64,000 nt of DNA. Origin: Pseudomonas sp. ICMP 561. GTDB taxonomy: Bacteria; Pseudomonadota; Gammaproteobacteria; Pseudomonadales; Pseudomonadaceae. The position numbers were made by a program, and so were the translations under genes. Below are positions 17,413 through 27,176 of the stretch, one piece after another (position 1 is the stretch's first letter; each line of letters opens with the position of its first letter). The notes under the pieces were generated by a model that saw only the letters and a program-made list of their open reading frames with translations, searched no databases and was not told where the DNA came from. The stretch covers positions 451,056-515,055 of the forward strand of contig NZ_LKBT01000001.1 of NCBI RefSeq assembly GCF_002699985.1, read 5' to 3'.

Positions 17413-18625
17413 GAATGAACGCAATCACTTACTACTCGAAGCGACAAATATCAGCAAACGCTACGCGAGTTCCTTACGGCCAACGACTGTGTTCATGGAT
17501 GCGCTGCTGAAGCGGACTTCCAAAGCTCTAGGTGGGAAGAAGGTGCTGGACGGCATCAGCCTCTGCGTACGCAGCGGAGAAACTGTCGGGATCATCGGCC
17601 GTAATGGCGCAGGCAAGTCCACACTTCTGGGAATTCTGGGCAACGTGATAGAGCCCACCGAAGGTGGCGTCGCACGGCACGGTCGAATCGCCACACTTCT
17701 CGGCCTTACTGCTGGTTTCAACATGAGCTTTACCGGCAGAGAAAATGCCTACCTGTTTTGCAGCATCCAGGGGATCAACAAACAGGGAACTGACCGCCGC
17801 ATCGCCGACATCATCGCCTTCGCAGACTTGGGAGATTATTTCGATCAGCCTCTGCGGACGTATTCATCTGGCATGCAGTCTCGTCTAGCTTTCGCTTGTG
17901 CAGTGCACGTGGATGCCGATCTGATCATCATTGACGAGACTCTTGCAGTGGGTGACGCAAGCTTTCGCATGAAATGCTATGACCGTATCCGCGAAATGCG
18001 TGACGCGGGACAGACATTTTTGTTAGTCACGCACAATCAGAACCTACTGGCGAATTTTTGCACCCGCGCAATAGTTATTGAGGGTGGTAAAAAAATTCAC
18101 GACGGCTCGGTTTTTGAAGCGATTGAAGTCTATAAAAATGTGCGCAGTGAAAACGAACCCACTAGCCGCGCCAAGGGTAAGTCGTCGCTGAGTAACGCTG
18201 CGTCCGCAACAAAAATGATCAAAAATTTCGCCCTTGAGTATAAAGCGGACAGTCAACAGTATGTCTTCACAGGGACGTTCAAAGCGGCCCAGACTTCAGA
18301 ATGCGTTGCGTTCAACTTTGGAATCCGTAATAGCTCAGGGATTACCGTTTGCGCTATTGACGGCTCCGAAGTTGGGCCGCTTCTACATAATGTGGTTGAG
18401 GGTGAAGAATACAGTCTCGCTTTTTCGTTCACTCACCACTTGCTCGGCGGAAAATACTTCTTCAGCTATATCGTCAATGAAGTTGTTGGGGACGCCGCAG
18501 TGCCTTTAGAGATGTCACAAAACTTTTTCAATTTTGACATTGCCTCAGTGTCAGGTCAGACAGGTATTGTAAACCTTGGTCTGACCCTTTCCACGTCTAA
18601 GGTATGTAATCATGACCAGCAGTGA
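17402..18625 (+). CDS. wzt: O-polysaccharide ABC transporter ATPase with carbohydrate-binding domain, Wzt
   Basis: 407 residues. The N-terminal ATPase has Walker A GRNGAGKST (66-74), the signature YSSGMQSR (154-161), Walker B with ADLIIIDE (172-179) and an H-loop TH near 205. A C-terminal domain of about 135 residues (from about 270) looks like the beta-sandwich Wzt-C carbohydrate-binding domain, with ISSGITV-like and LLGGKYFFSYIV stretches (here IRNSSGITV). In the E. coli O8/O9a model such domains recognise a chain-terminal cap. The gene overlaps wzm by 11 and the methyltransferase by 14 bases. Confidence 0.93.
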   Translation: MSSENERNHLLLEATNISKRYASSLRPTTVFMDALLKRTSKALGGKKVLDGISLCVRSGETVGIIGRNGAGKSTLLGILGNVIEPTEGGVARHGRIATLLGLTAGFNMSFTGRENAYLFCSIQGINKQGTDRRIADIIAFADLGDYFDQPLRTYSSGMQSRLAFACAVHVDADLIIIDETLAVGDASFRMKCYDRIREMRDAGQTFLLVTHNQNLLANFCTRAIVIEGGKKIHDGSVFEAIEVYKNVRSENEPTSRAKGKSSLSNAASATKMIKNFALEYKADSQQYVFTGTFKAAQTSECVAFNFGIRNSSGITVCAIDGSEVGPLLHNVVEGEEYSLAFSFTHHLLGGKYFFSYIVNEVVGDAAVPLEMSQNFFNFDIASVSGQTGIVNLGLTLSTSKVCNHDQQ

Positions 18626-19376
18626 AACCGTGAAACCAAAGAAACTCAAATTCAATGCGTCGCTTGAATTCCCACATGTTCCACCTTTTTCCGAGATTTT
18701 CTTTGAACGGATTCCTGTACTCCACGGTTTCCAGCTCGCAATAGCTAATTACCTACGTAACGAACGTCAGAAAAAAAAGAAAAATCCATGGGGCGATTTT
18801 TTTTGGGACTTGGGTATCCGCAGGCTTTCCAGGTTCAATGCTGTAGAGTGTGGGGTGTTTACCGGAAGCAGCTTGATAGCCTGCTCGAAACTAGCTCATG
18901 AATCTGGTATCCCGTTCAAAATGCTTGGATTGGATACCTTCAGCGGTCTACCCCCGCTGTCCGAAGAGGATAAGCAACATGCCCCGGCAGATGCTATATA
19001 TCGAAACAAAACACTCTTCACCGAAACATCCCTCTCAGGCGTACAGAAATTGGTTGACCAAGCGGGGTTGAGCACCAGTGTTGAATTGCGCAAGGGGCTA
19101 TTTAGTGAAACGCTGCCCACGCTGAACGAAGAGCGCTATCACTACGTCAATATTGACTGTGACTTATTCGAGCCACACATCGAATGCCTGGAGTATTTTT
19201 ACTTGCGAATGGTGCAAGGAGGGGTCATTTTCTTCGACGATTATAACTCCATCAACTACCCTATGGCACGCAAAGCAATCGACAAGTTTTTTGCAGACAA
19301 ACCTGAAAAGCTTGCTCAGATTCGGTACGGCGACGATGGTGCGAACCGGACGAAGGCATACGTGGTGAAATATTAA
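18612..19376 (+). CDS. TylF/MycF-family sugar O-methyltransferase
   Basis: 254 residues. The SAM-binding segment is [10 protein letters not shown] (78-87). The metal-dependent TylF/MycF pattern is visible: GLDTFSGLP (106-114), NIDCDLFEP with Asp182 and Asp184, and FFDDYNS with Asp209-Asp210. Family members methylate a sugar hydroxyl using SAM and magnesium. It overlaps the end of wzt by 14 bases, so the two are probably made together. This supports a role in capping or decorating the exported chain, but that is inference. It overlaps the next gene by one base (TAATG). Confidence 0.85.
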   Translation: MTSSETVKPKKLKFNASLEFPHVPPFSEIFFERIPVLHGFQLAIANYLRNERQKKKKNPWGDFFWDLGIRRLSRFNAVECGVFTGSSLIACSKLAHESGIPFKMLGLDTFSGLPPLSEEDKQHAPADAIYRNKTLFTETSLSGVQKLVDQAGLSTSVELRKGLFSETLPTLNEERYHYVNIDCDLFEPHIECLEYFYLRMVQGGVIFFDDYNSINYPMARKAIDKFFADKPEKLAQIRYGDDGANRTKAYVVKY

Positions 19377-20032
19377 TGGTCTGGCTCCTCTCGCAATTGA
19401 AACGGTTTTTCTACTCTAAGAAAGAGCGCGTAGCGCCACATGCTTTTTCAATTGGAGAGGGGGCTCAAGTAGCGCCGGACGCGTATTTTGAAGGTTACCT
19501 TTCGAATATTGTTCTAGGGAAAAAAGTCATCATCAAGCCGGGGGCAAGGCTCATCTGCACCGATGTTGATGCAAGCATCGTTATCGGCGACGGTAGCATT
19601 ATTCAGCACGGTGCCATATTAGAGACCGGACCAGGTGGAAAAATCGAACTGGGTAAATCAAACTCTGTTAACCCCTACTGCGTCATCTATGGGCATGGTG
19701 GATTAAAAACTGGCAACTATGTACGCATTGCAGCTCACGCCGTCATTATTCCTGCGAATCACATCTACGCCGACTCGACAGTACCCATAGCGAAACAAGG
19801 TCTCGTTCGCCAGGGAATTAGCTTGGGTAACGATATTTGGATTGGTGCAGGCTGTAGAATACTCGACGGCGTTTGCATTGAAGACGGCGCAATCATCGCA
19901 GCAGGCGCAGTCGTGAACAAATCTGTCGAACGGGGCTCCATCGTGGGAGGAGTGCCCGCAAAACTCATAAAGTATCGTCCTGGCTTCGACTACCCGGCTT
20001 GCGACGAAAAAAATACCGATGAGCTGCGGTAA
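19376..20032 (+). CDS. Left-handed beta-helix (LbH) O-acyltransferase
   Basis: 218 residues of hexapeptide repeats. Repeats such as [30 protein letters not shown] and [27 protein letters not shown] end in [13 protein letters not shown], the classic close of WbbJ/Maa/NodL-type acetyltransferases. A His in ITPANHIY (read here as IIPANHIY) could be catalytic. The probable reaction is transfer of acetyl from acetyl-CoA to a cytoplasmic sugar or nucleotide sugar. It starts at 19376, sharing one base with the methyltransferase stop, so it belongs to the wzm-wzt-methyltransferase transcript. Confidence 0.87.
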   Translation: MVWLLSQLKRFFYSKKERVAPHAFSIGEGAQVAPDAYFEGYLSNIVLGKKVIIKPGARLICTDVDASIVIGDGSIIQHGAILETGPGGKIELGKSNSVNPYCVIYGHGGLKTGNYVRIAAHAVIIPANHIYADSTVPIAKQGLVRQGISLGNDIWIGAGCRILDGVCIEDGAIIAAGAVVNKSVERGSIVGGVPAKLIKYRPGFDYPACDEKNTDELR

Positions 20033-20108
20033 AATGTTGCCGCACATCGAAATGAATAAAGGTATTTAATAAGCAATTGTCAATGTTTTGGATAGGGGAG
20101 TGGCAACG

Positions 20109-22499
20109 GTGAGTAACATTCAAGGGGATAAACCGCTAGTGATCGGATGGTGCGTCACGTCCCTTTCACTCGATGTGGCCAGTATCCGATACCGCGCGAT
20201 TCTTCCCGCTGTTGCGCTTGAGGCGTCAGGCCACAAATGCGAAGTTTTCCACAGGAGCAATCCTCCACCGCTTGAGTCGTTAGATATCCTGATCGTCGTA
20301 AAGGATTTCTCCGTTGAATGTTACGGGCTCATGCAACGTGCCAGCCGTCTGAATATCCCGGTGATATTTGATCTATGTGACAACATATTTGTACCCGGTT
20401 ACGGTAAGTACTCTGCCAATGTCCCCAGTGACATGTTCAAGGCAATCGCCAAATTGGCTAGCGGCTTCGTCGTCACGACAATTCCTCTGGCAGAAGCCAT
20501 CGAAAATTACACTGGAGGCGTGCCGGTACACATCATTCCAGACGGTGTAATCAGTCTTGAAACCAATGCTTTGCTGGACAGGTGCTTGCAGGTCGCGCTT
20601 GATGCAGCAAAAGAGCGTACGCCCCCTCCTTCGCACCCGCTAATCATTAAATTCAAAAAGCTGGCGAAACTTTGCGGAGCCGTTTCAATTTCCGGTGTAC
20701 TGAAGAAAATTGCACGGCGCTGGCGCTCGCTGCTCAGACTCGGGTTTTACATACGACAAACACGTAGAGCCACCGCATATCTGGTAGCAAAGGCCCGCAT
20801 GACACTGCAGCGCCTTACGGCCAAACGCGATAGCAAATTACTAAAGCAGTTAGATAAGACACCTAACATTATCGCGCAGCCCTCGCCCACCGCCAAACAA
20901 CTGCTGTGGTTTGGAAATCATGGAGCCGATTATGCAAACTTTGGAATTCGCGATGTTGTCCTGATCAAAAGCGCACTTGAATTCATCTCCAAGGATTACG
21001 ATGTAGAGTTGGTAATAGTTAGTAATGATCTCGCTAAATACGAAACCTATATACTCCCCATGAACATACCCTCGCGCTATGTTCCTTGGTCAAAATTATC
21101 GATTGAGCTAGAGATGCAGCGAGCGCACGTGGTGTTGCTACCCAACTCACTGGACGCATTCAGCATCTGTAAGTCTGCCAACCGTGCTGTTCAGGCACTT
21201 GTTAATGGTCTGCCTGTAATCGCGACCAATACGCCTGCGCTTGCTCCATTGCGTGGTGCCATCGTAGTAGATGATTTTATTGGTGGACTGAAGCGTTATC
21301 TTTCATCCGCTAGCGAAGTAGCGACGGATGTAAAGTATGGCCAAGAACTAGCTGCTGTGCATTTCAGTCCAGATAGGATCGCTCAATTGTGGTTCGGCAC
21401 GCTTACGCAAACGACCGGGGGAGTTCTTGCTGAGACGCAGATCCCTAAGGTCATTTTTGTACTTCATCTGATTCAGGATCTGGACATCTTGTTGCCAATC
21501 ATCATTATGGCCAAAGAACGAACATTACCTTTTGAGGTTTGGTGCAGTGCCACCCTACTTAATAAATCAAGTTTAACACTTCGTACGCTTCACAGGATTA
21601 ACGTTTTCCCGGTCACAATCGTAGAAAACCAAGCGGCTATTTTCCCTGTTATTCATAAGGGAACTAAAGCAATGCTCTCCGCGACTGAAACGAATCTGGC
21701 TCCCCATGCCTTTACACGCGCCATCACTGATCGCGCAAACAAGGCAGGGTTGAAAACTGCAACATTGCAACACGGTTTCGAAAATGTGGGGTTAACCTAC
21801 AGTGATGAAGTTCATAGCGTCCAAAAAGTTAATTTTTCGTCCTCTAGGATATATATTTGGGGGCCGCTTGAAACCCTCCACCCCGATGTCAATCTCTCAA
21901 CCAGACAGAAATGCGTGCCCATGGGATGTCCAAAACTGGTAAGTCAGGCAAAAGTAGAGCTAGATCACCTCATCGCACCAGATAAAACTGTCGTTGGCAT
22001 TTTCGAAAACCTCCACTGGCACCGTTACAGCGACGAATATCGAAGTTTTTTTCTTGAAGGCGTGCAGAATTTGGCAACGAGTTTTCCCGACTTTATATTT
22101 TTAATAAAGCCTCATAACGCAGGCTTATGGCTGACTCGGAGATACAAAGGCGATCGTCCAGCCGCGCCGAATATCGTGATCGTCGACCCAGAAAACAGAG
22201 AATGGCAGAACTACACAGCGGATCAGTTGATGGGAAGAATGGCAGCAGTCATTACCTCGCCATCTACAGTAGCTCTTGATGCCGCCCGCCGTGGGCTGCC
22301 TGTAGCTCTCGTCGCCCATGACATGGCACTGACTTCGTACGCACCGCTACCTCAGATATGCAAGACTCAGGACTGGGCGGATTTCGTCCTTGGTCTACAA
22401 AGCACCTCCTATCCAGCCCCTGAATCTTTAGATTTCGTAACGCGCGCTATAATCGCGGGTCCAACGGCGTCTAAAATACTCGATGACTTGATTGCTTAG
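20109..22499 (+). CDS. Large two-module glycosyltransferase (GT-B plus GT-B-like)
   Basis: 796 residues. The GTG at 20109 is chosen because AGGGGAG ends 8 bases before it (the frame opens with a TTG at 20088). The N-terminal half (about 10-410) has a GT4-like layout: IRYRAILP, IPVIFDLCDN (residues 84-92) and CKSANRAVQALVNGLPVIATN. An insert of about 90 strongly basic, helical residues (about 180-260) could bind membrane. The C-terminal half (about 440-790) is a second GT-B-like unit with LQHGFENVGL (about 553-562), IKPHN (about 667) and SPSTVALDAARRGLPVAL (about 717-734). That pattern recalls capsule Kdo- or CMP-sugar-using transferases and glycerophosphotransferases. Family assignment of the second half is tentative. 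The whole suggests two successive transfers by one polypeptide. Confidence 0.75.
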   Translation: MSNIQGDKPLVIGWCVTSLSLDVASIRYRAILPAVALEASGHKCEVFHRSNPPPLESLDILIVVKDFSVECYGLMQRASRLNIPVIFDLCDNIFVPGYGKYSANVPSDMFKAIAKLASGFVVTTIPLAEAIENYTGGVPVHIIPDGVISLETNALLDRCLQVALDAAKERTPPPSHPLIIKFKKLAKLCGAVSISGVLKKIARRWRSLLRLGFYIRQTRRATAYLVAKARMTLQRLTAKRDSKLLKQLDKTPNIIAQPSPTAKQLLWFGNHGADYANFGIRDVVLIKSALEFISKDYDVELVIVSNDLAKYETYILPMNIPSRYVPWSKLSIELEMQRAHVVLLPNSLDAFSICKSANRAVQALVNGLPVIATNTPALAPLRGAIVVDDFIGGLKRYLSSASEVATDVKYGQELAAVHFSPDRIAQLWFGTLTQTTGGVLAETQIPKVIFVLHLIQDLDILLPIIIMAKERTLPFEVWCSATLLNKSSLTLRTLHRINVFPVTIVENQAAIFPVIHKGTKAMLSATETNLAPHAFTRAITDRANKAGLKTATLQHGFENVGLTYSDEVHSVQKVNFSSSRIYIWGPLETLHPDVNLSTRQKCVPMGCPKLVSQAKVELDHLIAPDKTVVGIFENLHWHRYSDEYRSFFLEGVQNLATSFPDFIFLIKPHNAGLWLTRRYKGDRPAAPNIVIVDPENREWQNYTADQLMGRMAAVITSPSTVALDAARRGLPVALVAHDMALTSYAPLPQICKTQDWADFVLGLQSTSYPAPESLDFVTRAIIAGPTASKILDDLIA

Positions 22500-22518
22500 C
22501 TTTAATACGGAATTTGAA

Positions 22519-23613
22519 ATGACTGAGAATGTTCTGGTAACAGGTGGTGCAGGTTTTATTGGCTCACGCCTGGTTGCCGCGCTTTTGAAAAAAAACCCAT
22601 CATGCAAAATCTGGGTTTTCGACAACCTGCACCCACAGGTACACGGTGATAAGCCAGCTGCGCCAAATTTGGGGGCCAATGTGACTTTCGTTCGCGGTGA
22701 CGTCACCGATGCGGCCGCTCTCACCGAAACTGTTAAAGACTGCAACCCTAACATCGTTTACCACTTGGCAGCCGAAACCGGTACGGGCCAGTCGTATGAC
22801 GAGCCAACACGTTATTGTGCTGTTAACGTGATTGGCACGACCAACCTGATTGAAGCGCTACGTACTCAATCAGCGGTTAAAAAAGTCGTGTTGGCTGCCT
22901 CCCGAGCCGTTTATGGTGAAGGCGGATACAGGGATGCGAATGGCACAGAATTTGTAGGCTTACCACGTCAACCAGAAACCATGCAATCGGGTGATTTTTC
23001 GGTTCCCGTTCCTTCTAATGCCGTGCTGCCTGTCAAGCCCATCCCAAGCCACGCAGGTCTGCCCCCTGCTCCCGCGTCTGTGTATGCCTCGACCAAGCTC
23101 ATGCAGGAATATTTGCTATGTCAAGCTGGGGAAGGGGCGGATTGGGATGCCGTGATTTTAAGATTCCAGAATGTGTACGGGCCCGGCCAGTCGTTAAGAA
23201 ATCCTTATACGGGTGTCCTGTCCATTTTCGCGCGCCAAATACTGTCCGGCGTCAAACTAGCTATCTATGAAGATGGCAATATTGCTCGGGACTTCGCTTA
23301 TGTCGATGACATCGTGAACGCACTTGTGCTGGCTGGAGGATCTTCGGTCAAACACGGTACGATCCTCGATATCGGAAGCGGAGAGCCGGTATCGATTCTT
23401 GACATGTCGAAAATGCTCATGCGTGCCTTGGGTAAACCCGACGACGGGTTTGAGGTAACCGGCGCGTTCCGGATCGGAGATATTCGCTACGCATGCGCCA
23501 ACATTTCTGCAGCCAGCAAAGTGATGAATTGGCACCCTCAGATCAGCGTCGAGGAAGGCGTGACTCGGTTGGCTCAATGGGCAAAAATCGAATATAGCAA
23601 CGTACAGAATTAA
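22519..23613 (+). CDS. NAD-dependent sugar epimerase/dehydratase (extended SDR)
   Basis: 364 residues. TGGAGFIGSRL is at about 9-19, DNLHPQVHG follows, and the active-site pair is in SVYASTKLMQEYL (Tyr-x3-Lys) with SRAVYGEGG before it. RNPYTGVLSIFA and DFAYVDDIV are typical of RmlB/GalE-like enzymes acting on nucleotide sugars. An unusual loop of about 40 residues rich in Pro (around 150-195) lies between the Ser and Tyr motifs. The ATG at 22519 lies 19 bases after the preceding stop. Exact substrate not determinable. As no other rmlB-like gene is here, it might act on a nucleotide sugar specific to this polysaccharide. Confidence 0.8.
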   Translation: MTENVLVTGGAGFIGSRLVAALLKKNPSCKIWVFDNLHPQVHGDKPAAPNLGANVTFVRGDVTDAAALTETVKDCNPNIVYHLAAETGTGQSYDEPTRYCAVNVIGTTNLIEALRTQSAVKKVVLAASRAVYGEGGYRDANGTEFVGLPRQPETMQSGDFSVPVPSNAVLPVKPIPSHAGLPPAPASVYASTKLMQEYLLCQAGEGADWDAVILRFQNVYGPGQSLRNPYTGVLSIFARQILSGVKLAIYEDGNIARDFAYVDDIVNALVLAGGSSVKHGTILDIGSGEPVSILDMSKMLMRALGKPDDGFEVTGAFRIGDIRYACANISAASKVMNWHPQISVEEGVTRLAQWAKIEYSNVQN

Positions 23614-23625
23614 GGAGAGTGTTGC

Positions 23626-24567
23626 GTGTCCAGTGACGAAGTCATCAGGGTTTATGTGGGCGTGGACCGGTCACAGCTTTTAGCTGTGCCGGTTCTTGAG
23701 TACTCGATCAAACGGCATACGACGGCTAAAGTCGAAGTCATCCCCATGCTCGATTTGCCAGTACCCGTGCCTACTGATCCCAGAAACGGTCAACGGACAG
23801 GTTTCTCCTTCAGTAGATTCTGTATACCAAAGCTCAGCGGGTACAAAGGCAAGGCGATCTATATGGACGCCGATATGCTCGTGCTCCGCGATATCCGGGA
23901 GCTGTGGGACATCCCGTTTGACGGTGCAAAGATCATCATCCAGCAGGAAGTCAAACACACTCAGGACACTACTCAAAAAGTAGGAGCCCCCAAAGAACGC
24001 AAGAAACAGTGTGCTGTAATGCTGCTTGATTGCGAACGACTGGACTGGGATGTGGAAGAGATAGTCCGTGGGATGGATGAAGGGCGGTACGACTACGATC
24101 AATTGATGTCCCAGCTCGTAATCCTTGACGAAGACCATGTCAAGTATGGCGTCCCATTTGAGTGGAACAGTCTTGAGCACTGGGACACAGAGACACGATT
24201 GATCCATTACACCGACGTCTACACTCAACCATGGTCTGCTTGCGGCAATAAATTCGCATGGGTCTGGTTTAAAGAGGTTCGTCGAATGCTCGCTGACAAA
24301 ACCTTGACCGAGGCGGCAATTGAAGCTGAAATAAAACTCGGGTATTTCAGACCGTCGCTTATCAATGACATCAAATACCGTCATTTTATACCGTCATTCC
24401 TGCATAAATTGTGGGACAAAAAGAACGCGGCGTTCGACAGACTGTCGGGCTATGTGCCCCACAAGGCGGTTTATGAAGCTAAACGTGAAAGACAACGGGT
24501 GATTAAAGAGTACGAAGCTCAGCTAAAAGCTGCCGAAGCCAACGGCCAGAGTGAGGCCGCTAGCTGA
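23626..24567 (+). CDS. GT8-like glycosyltransferase, paralogue A
   Basis: 313 residues, GTG start with AAGGAGAG about 10 bases upstream. IRVYVGVDRSQ at the N-terminus, GFSFSRFCIPKLSGYKGKAI and the DxD metal motif in YMDADMLVLRDI (Asp-Ala-Asp) mark a GT-A enzyme of GT8 type. WNSLEHWD and HYTDVYTQPW follow, the latter giving the metal-binding His seen in GT8. The charged C-terminal helix (KRERQRVIKEYEAQLKAAEA) may be a coiled coil. It is clearly homologous to the gene at 28404-29315. One base overlaps the next gene. Confidence 0.8.
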   Translation: MSSDEVIRVYVGVDRSQLLAVPVLEYSIKRHTTAKVEVIPMLDLPVPVPTDPRNGQRTGFSFSRFCIPKLSGYKGKAIYMDADMLVLRDIRELWDIPFDGAKIIIQQEVKHTQDTTQKVGAPKERKKQCAVMLLDCERLDWDVEEIVRGMDEGRYDYDQLMSQLVILDEDHVKYGVPFEWNSLEHWDTETRLIHYTDVYTQPWSACGNKFAWVWFKEVRRMLADKTLTEAAIEAEIKLGYFRPSLINDIKYRHFIPSFLHKLWDKKNAAFDRLSGYVPHKAVYEAKRERQRVIKEYEAQLKAAEANGQSEAAS

Positions 24568-25706
24568 TGCTCGCTTTTCTCAAGTCTTTATTCGGTAAAT
24601 CCTCCCAATCGGACCCGACCGGGTTTGACATCTACAAGGCTGGAAATACAGGCGTACCGAATGTGCTGATATTTACTGAGCACGTGAACGCCACCTACTA
24701 CATAAGCTTTGATATTCCTCTGAATGAGGTGCATAAGCGAGGCGAGGTCAATTTCGCCGTTGCGTCGCAAAATCTGCTTAAAAAAAGTAAAGATAAAATC
24801 TGGGTCTCCTGGCAAACATCATTTCGCCCGGACGTCGTGGTCATGACGCGTTACGGCCTGCCCTACGGCAAAGAGATTCTTGACTACTTCAAGCAGCAAG
24901 GTGTGCCGGTCATCTATCACATTGACGACAATCTGCTTGAAATCCCGCACTCTCTAGGAGCAGAGATTCAGAAAGTACAAGGCGCTACTCAGGTCATTGA
25001 GGAGCGTCGATATCTGCTGGCTAATTGTGATCTCATCTACGCATCAACACCCTACCTTGCCGGGCATCTGCAGAAACTGTATCCCCAACAAGAAATATTT
25101 TTTGGTATGTATGCGCCTTACATGGCCGCCCAGGTTGGCGAGATTCCAAAGCATGACCGCACCAACAAAGTATTTGGTTACATGGGATCTAAAGGACATC
25201 AGGAAGATCTTGAGCTTGTAACTCCTTCCATTATCCGGCTCCTCGAAGAGCGTGACGATTTGCGCTTCGAAGTCTTCGGCACTATTCAAATGCCTAGCGA
25301 GCTACTACGTTTCGGCGATCGGGTGAAAAGCCACAAGGTCAACCAGGCCTATAGTGGGTTTCTCACCACTTTGGCGCACCTGAATTGGGATATCGGGTTA
25401 GCGCCATTAGTCGATGAGCCATTCAACCTATGCAAAGCGCCAACGAAGTTCATCGAATACACGGCTGCCGGTATTCCAGTCGTGGCTTCCAATATTGCCG
25501 TTTACCGCAATGTCATGCCGGCCAATGGCGGCCTGTTGGTAGAGGCTGGTTGGTATCAGTCAATCAAACAGATGCTTGATAATGATGAGCTTAGAGCTTC
25601 AGCCCTGCAAAGTGCCAGGGAGTACTGTGGGACTAAATTTTCTGAAGGGACGCTGCAGAAACAGGTAATGCAGCTAGTTAATCAGGTACTGGAGCAACGC
25701 AAGTGA
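24567..25706 (+). CDS. GT4-like glycosyltransferase
   Basis: 379 residues, GT-B fold. The N-lobe has VPVIYHIDDNLLEIP, a motif that also appears as IPVIFDLCDN in the 796-residue protein upstream. The C-lobe has FGYMGSKGHQEDLELV, then the donor-binding APTKFIEYTAAGIPVVAS with the usual late Glu. Likely a retaining transferase working on the cytoplasmic lipid-linked chain. It starts on the last base of the preceding stop (TGATG). Donor unknown. Confidence 0.83.
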   Translation: MLAFLKSLFGKSSQSDPTGFDIYKAGNTGVPNVLIFTEHVNATYYISFDIPLNEVHKRGEVNFAVASQNLLKKSKDKIWVSWQTSFRPDVVVMTRYGLPYGKEILDYFKQQGVPVIYHIDDNLLEIPHSLGAEIQKVQGATQVIEERRYLLANCDLIYASTPYLAGHLQKLYPQQEIFFGMYAPYMAAQVGEIPKHDRTNKVFGYMGSKGHQEDLELVTPSIIRLLEERDDLRFEVFGTIQMPSELLRFGDRVKSHKVNQAYSGFLTTLAHLNWDIGLAPLVDEPFNLCKAPTKFIEYTAAGIPVVASNIAVYRNVMPANGGLLVEAGWYQSIKQMLDNDELRASALQSAREYCGTKFSEGTLQKQVMQLVNQVLEQRK

Positions 25707-25775
25707 TGCTTTCGTTGCTCTTGCGATGCCATTCAGAATGCGTGCGGGCTACACATTACAAGAGAATGAGTGCGA

Positions 25776-27176
25776 ATGCTTTTTAACTCGATGGAATATA
25801 TCGCGCTCTTGGCAGCGACGTTGGTTTGTTATTGGTTATGTCCTTCCGTAAAGGGGCGACAGTGGATCGTTTTAATTGCAAGTCTCTACTTCTACTGTAG
25901 TTGGAGTAAAGCCTTCGGCTTGATGCTAGTCGGTGTGATTGCCGTAAACTGGATCATCGCCTGTAAAATTTCTTCAACTCGCAACCGCGCTTGGCTCCTG
26001 GCGTCGTGCGTACTGAATTTGCTGCTGTTGTGTTATTTCAAGTACATGAATTTTTTCCTGGAAAACATCCAGGCAGTGGGTGAGCTTTATGACCCAGACT
26101 ATCAGATTGGCCTACTGAAAATCATCCTTCCGCTGGGGATATCTTTTTATGTATTTGAACTGATCTCTTATCATGTAGATATATACACCGGAAAATTTGA
26201 GCATGTCAAAAACCCCGTCGTTTTTGCTATATTTGTACTGTTCTTTCCTCATTTAATCGCAGGGCCAATATGCCGTGCCGCTCAGTTTTTACCTCAGATC
26301 CAAGTAAAACAGCCTTTTGACTCTGTTCAGATCTATAATGGCCTTTACTATTTTATAGCTGGCCTTGCTTTAAAATGTGGTATCGCAGATGGCTTGTCGC
26401 CTTATGTGAACGTTATTTTCGAGGCCCCTGAGCATTATTCCGGGCTGGACAATCTAATGGCGGTCATTGGGTTCGGGGTACAAATACTGTGTGATTTCTG
26501 GGGTTATTCATTAATGGCGCTCGGTGCCGCGCTGCTGCTCGGCTACGTGTTGCCATATAACTTCAATGCTCCCTACTCTTCTACCTCTATCAAAGAGTTC
26601 TGGCGTCGTTGGCATATCACTTTGAGCAACTGGCTTCGTGACTATTTGTACATCGCGATGGGGGGATCCCGGACCAGCGCCGAATGGAAAACCCATCGCA
26701 ATTTATTCTTTACGATGCTTTTAGGCGGCCTATGGCACGGCGCCAGTTGGAACTTCATCATATGGGGCGCCATTCATGGTACGGCGCTTGTGAGCCAGCG
26801 TCTTCATGAAAAAATAGACCCTAGTGCGCTAGCTCGCAGAATTTTTCTGATCCCTGGCTTGTCTTGGCTTTTAACCATGCTAGTGGTATTTCTCGCCTGG
26901 ATTTTTTTCCGAGCATCAGACACGCATACAGCCTTCAAAATCATTGCGAATATTGGTAGCTTTTCAGCTGCCTGGACACAGACCAAGATTGATTCGGTCT
27001 TTTACGAACTGCTCTTGATCTATATCCCTCTACAATGGCTTATCCACAGAACAACTTACCAAACTGATATAACCACCTTTAAAGCATTGAGTTGCGCCCT
27101 GACCTTCTCCGCACTGGCGGTGTTCTCCTATATTTACTATGTAGATGGCAATGACTTCATATATTTTCAATTCTAA
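25776..27176 (+). CDS. AlgI-type MBOAT O-acyltransferase
   Basis: 466 residues with about ten to twelve membrane segments, starting MLFNSMEYIALL as AlgI/DltB proteins do. The MBOAT signatures are FWRRWHITLSNWLRDYLYI (His280) and GLWHGASWNF (His321, equivalent to the essential AlgI His322). In AlgI systems this protein brings acyl groups across the inner membrane for transfer to a polysaccharide in the periplasm. The gene downstream, overlapping by about 32 bases, encodes an SGNH-type partner. An in-frame GTG two codons upstream (25770) is less likely. Confidence 0.92.
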   Translation: MLFNSMEYIALLAATLVCYWLCPSVKGRQWIVLIASLYFYCSWSKAFGLMLVGVIAVNWIIACKISSTRNRAWLLASCVLNLLLLCYFKYMNFFLENIQAVGELYDPDYQIGLLKIILPLGISFYVFELISYHVDIYTGKFEHVKNPVVFAIFVLFFPHLIAGPICRAAQFLPQIQVKQPFDSVQIYNGLYYFIAGLALKCGIADGLSPYVNVIFEAPEHYSGLDNLMAVIGFGVQILCDFWGYSLMALGAALLLGYVLPYNFNAPYSSTSIKEFWRRWHITLSNWLRDYLYIAMGGSRTSAEWKTHRNLFFTMLLGGLWHGASWNFIIWGAIHGTALVSQRLHEKIDPSALARRIFLIPGLSWLLTMLVVFLAWIFFRASDTHTAFKIIANIGSFSAAWTQTKIDSVFYELLLIYIPLQWLIHRTTYQTDITTFKALSCALTFSALAVFSYIYYVDGNDFIYFQF

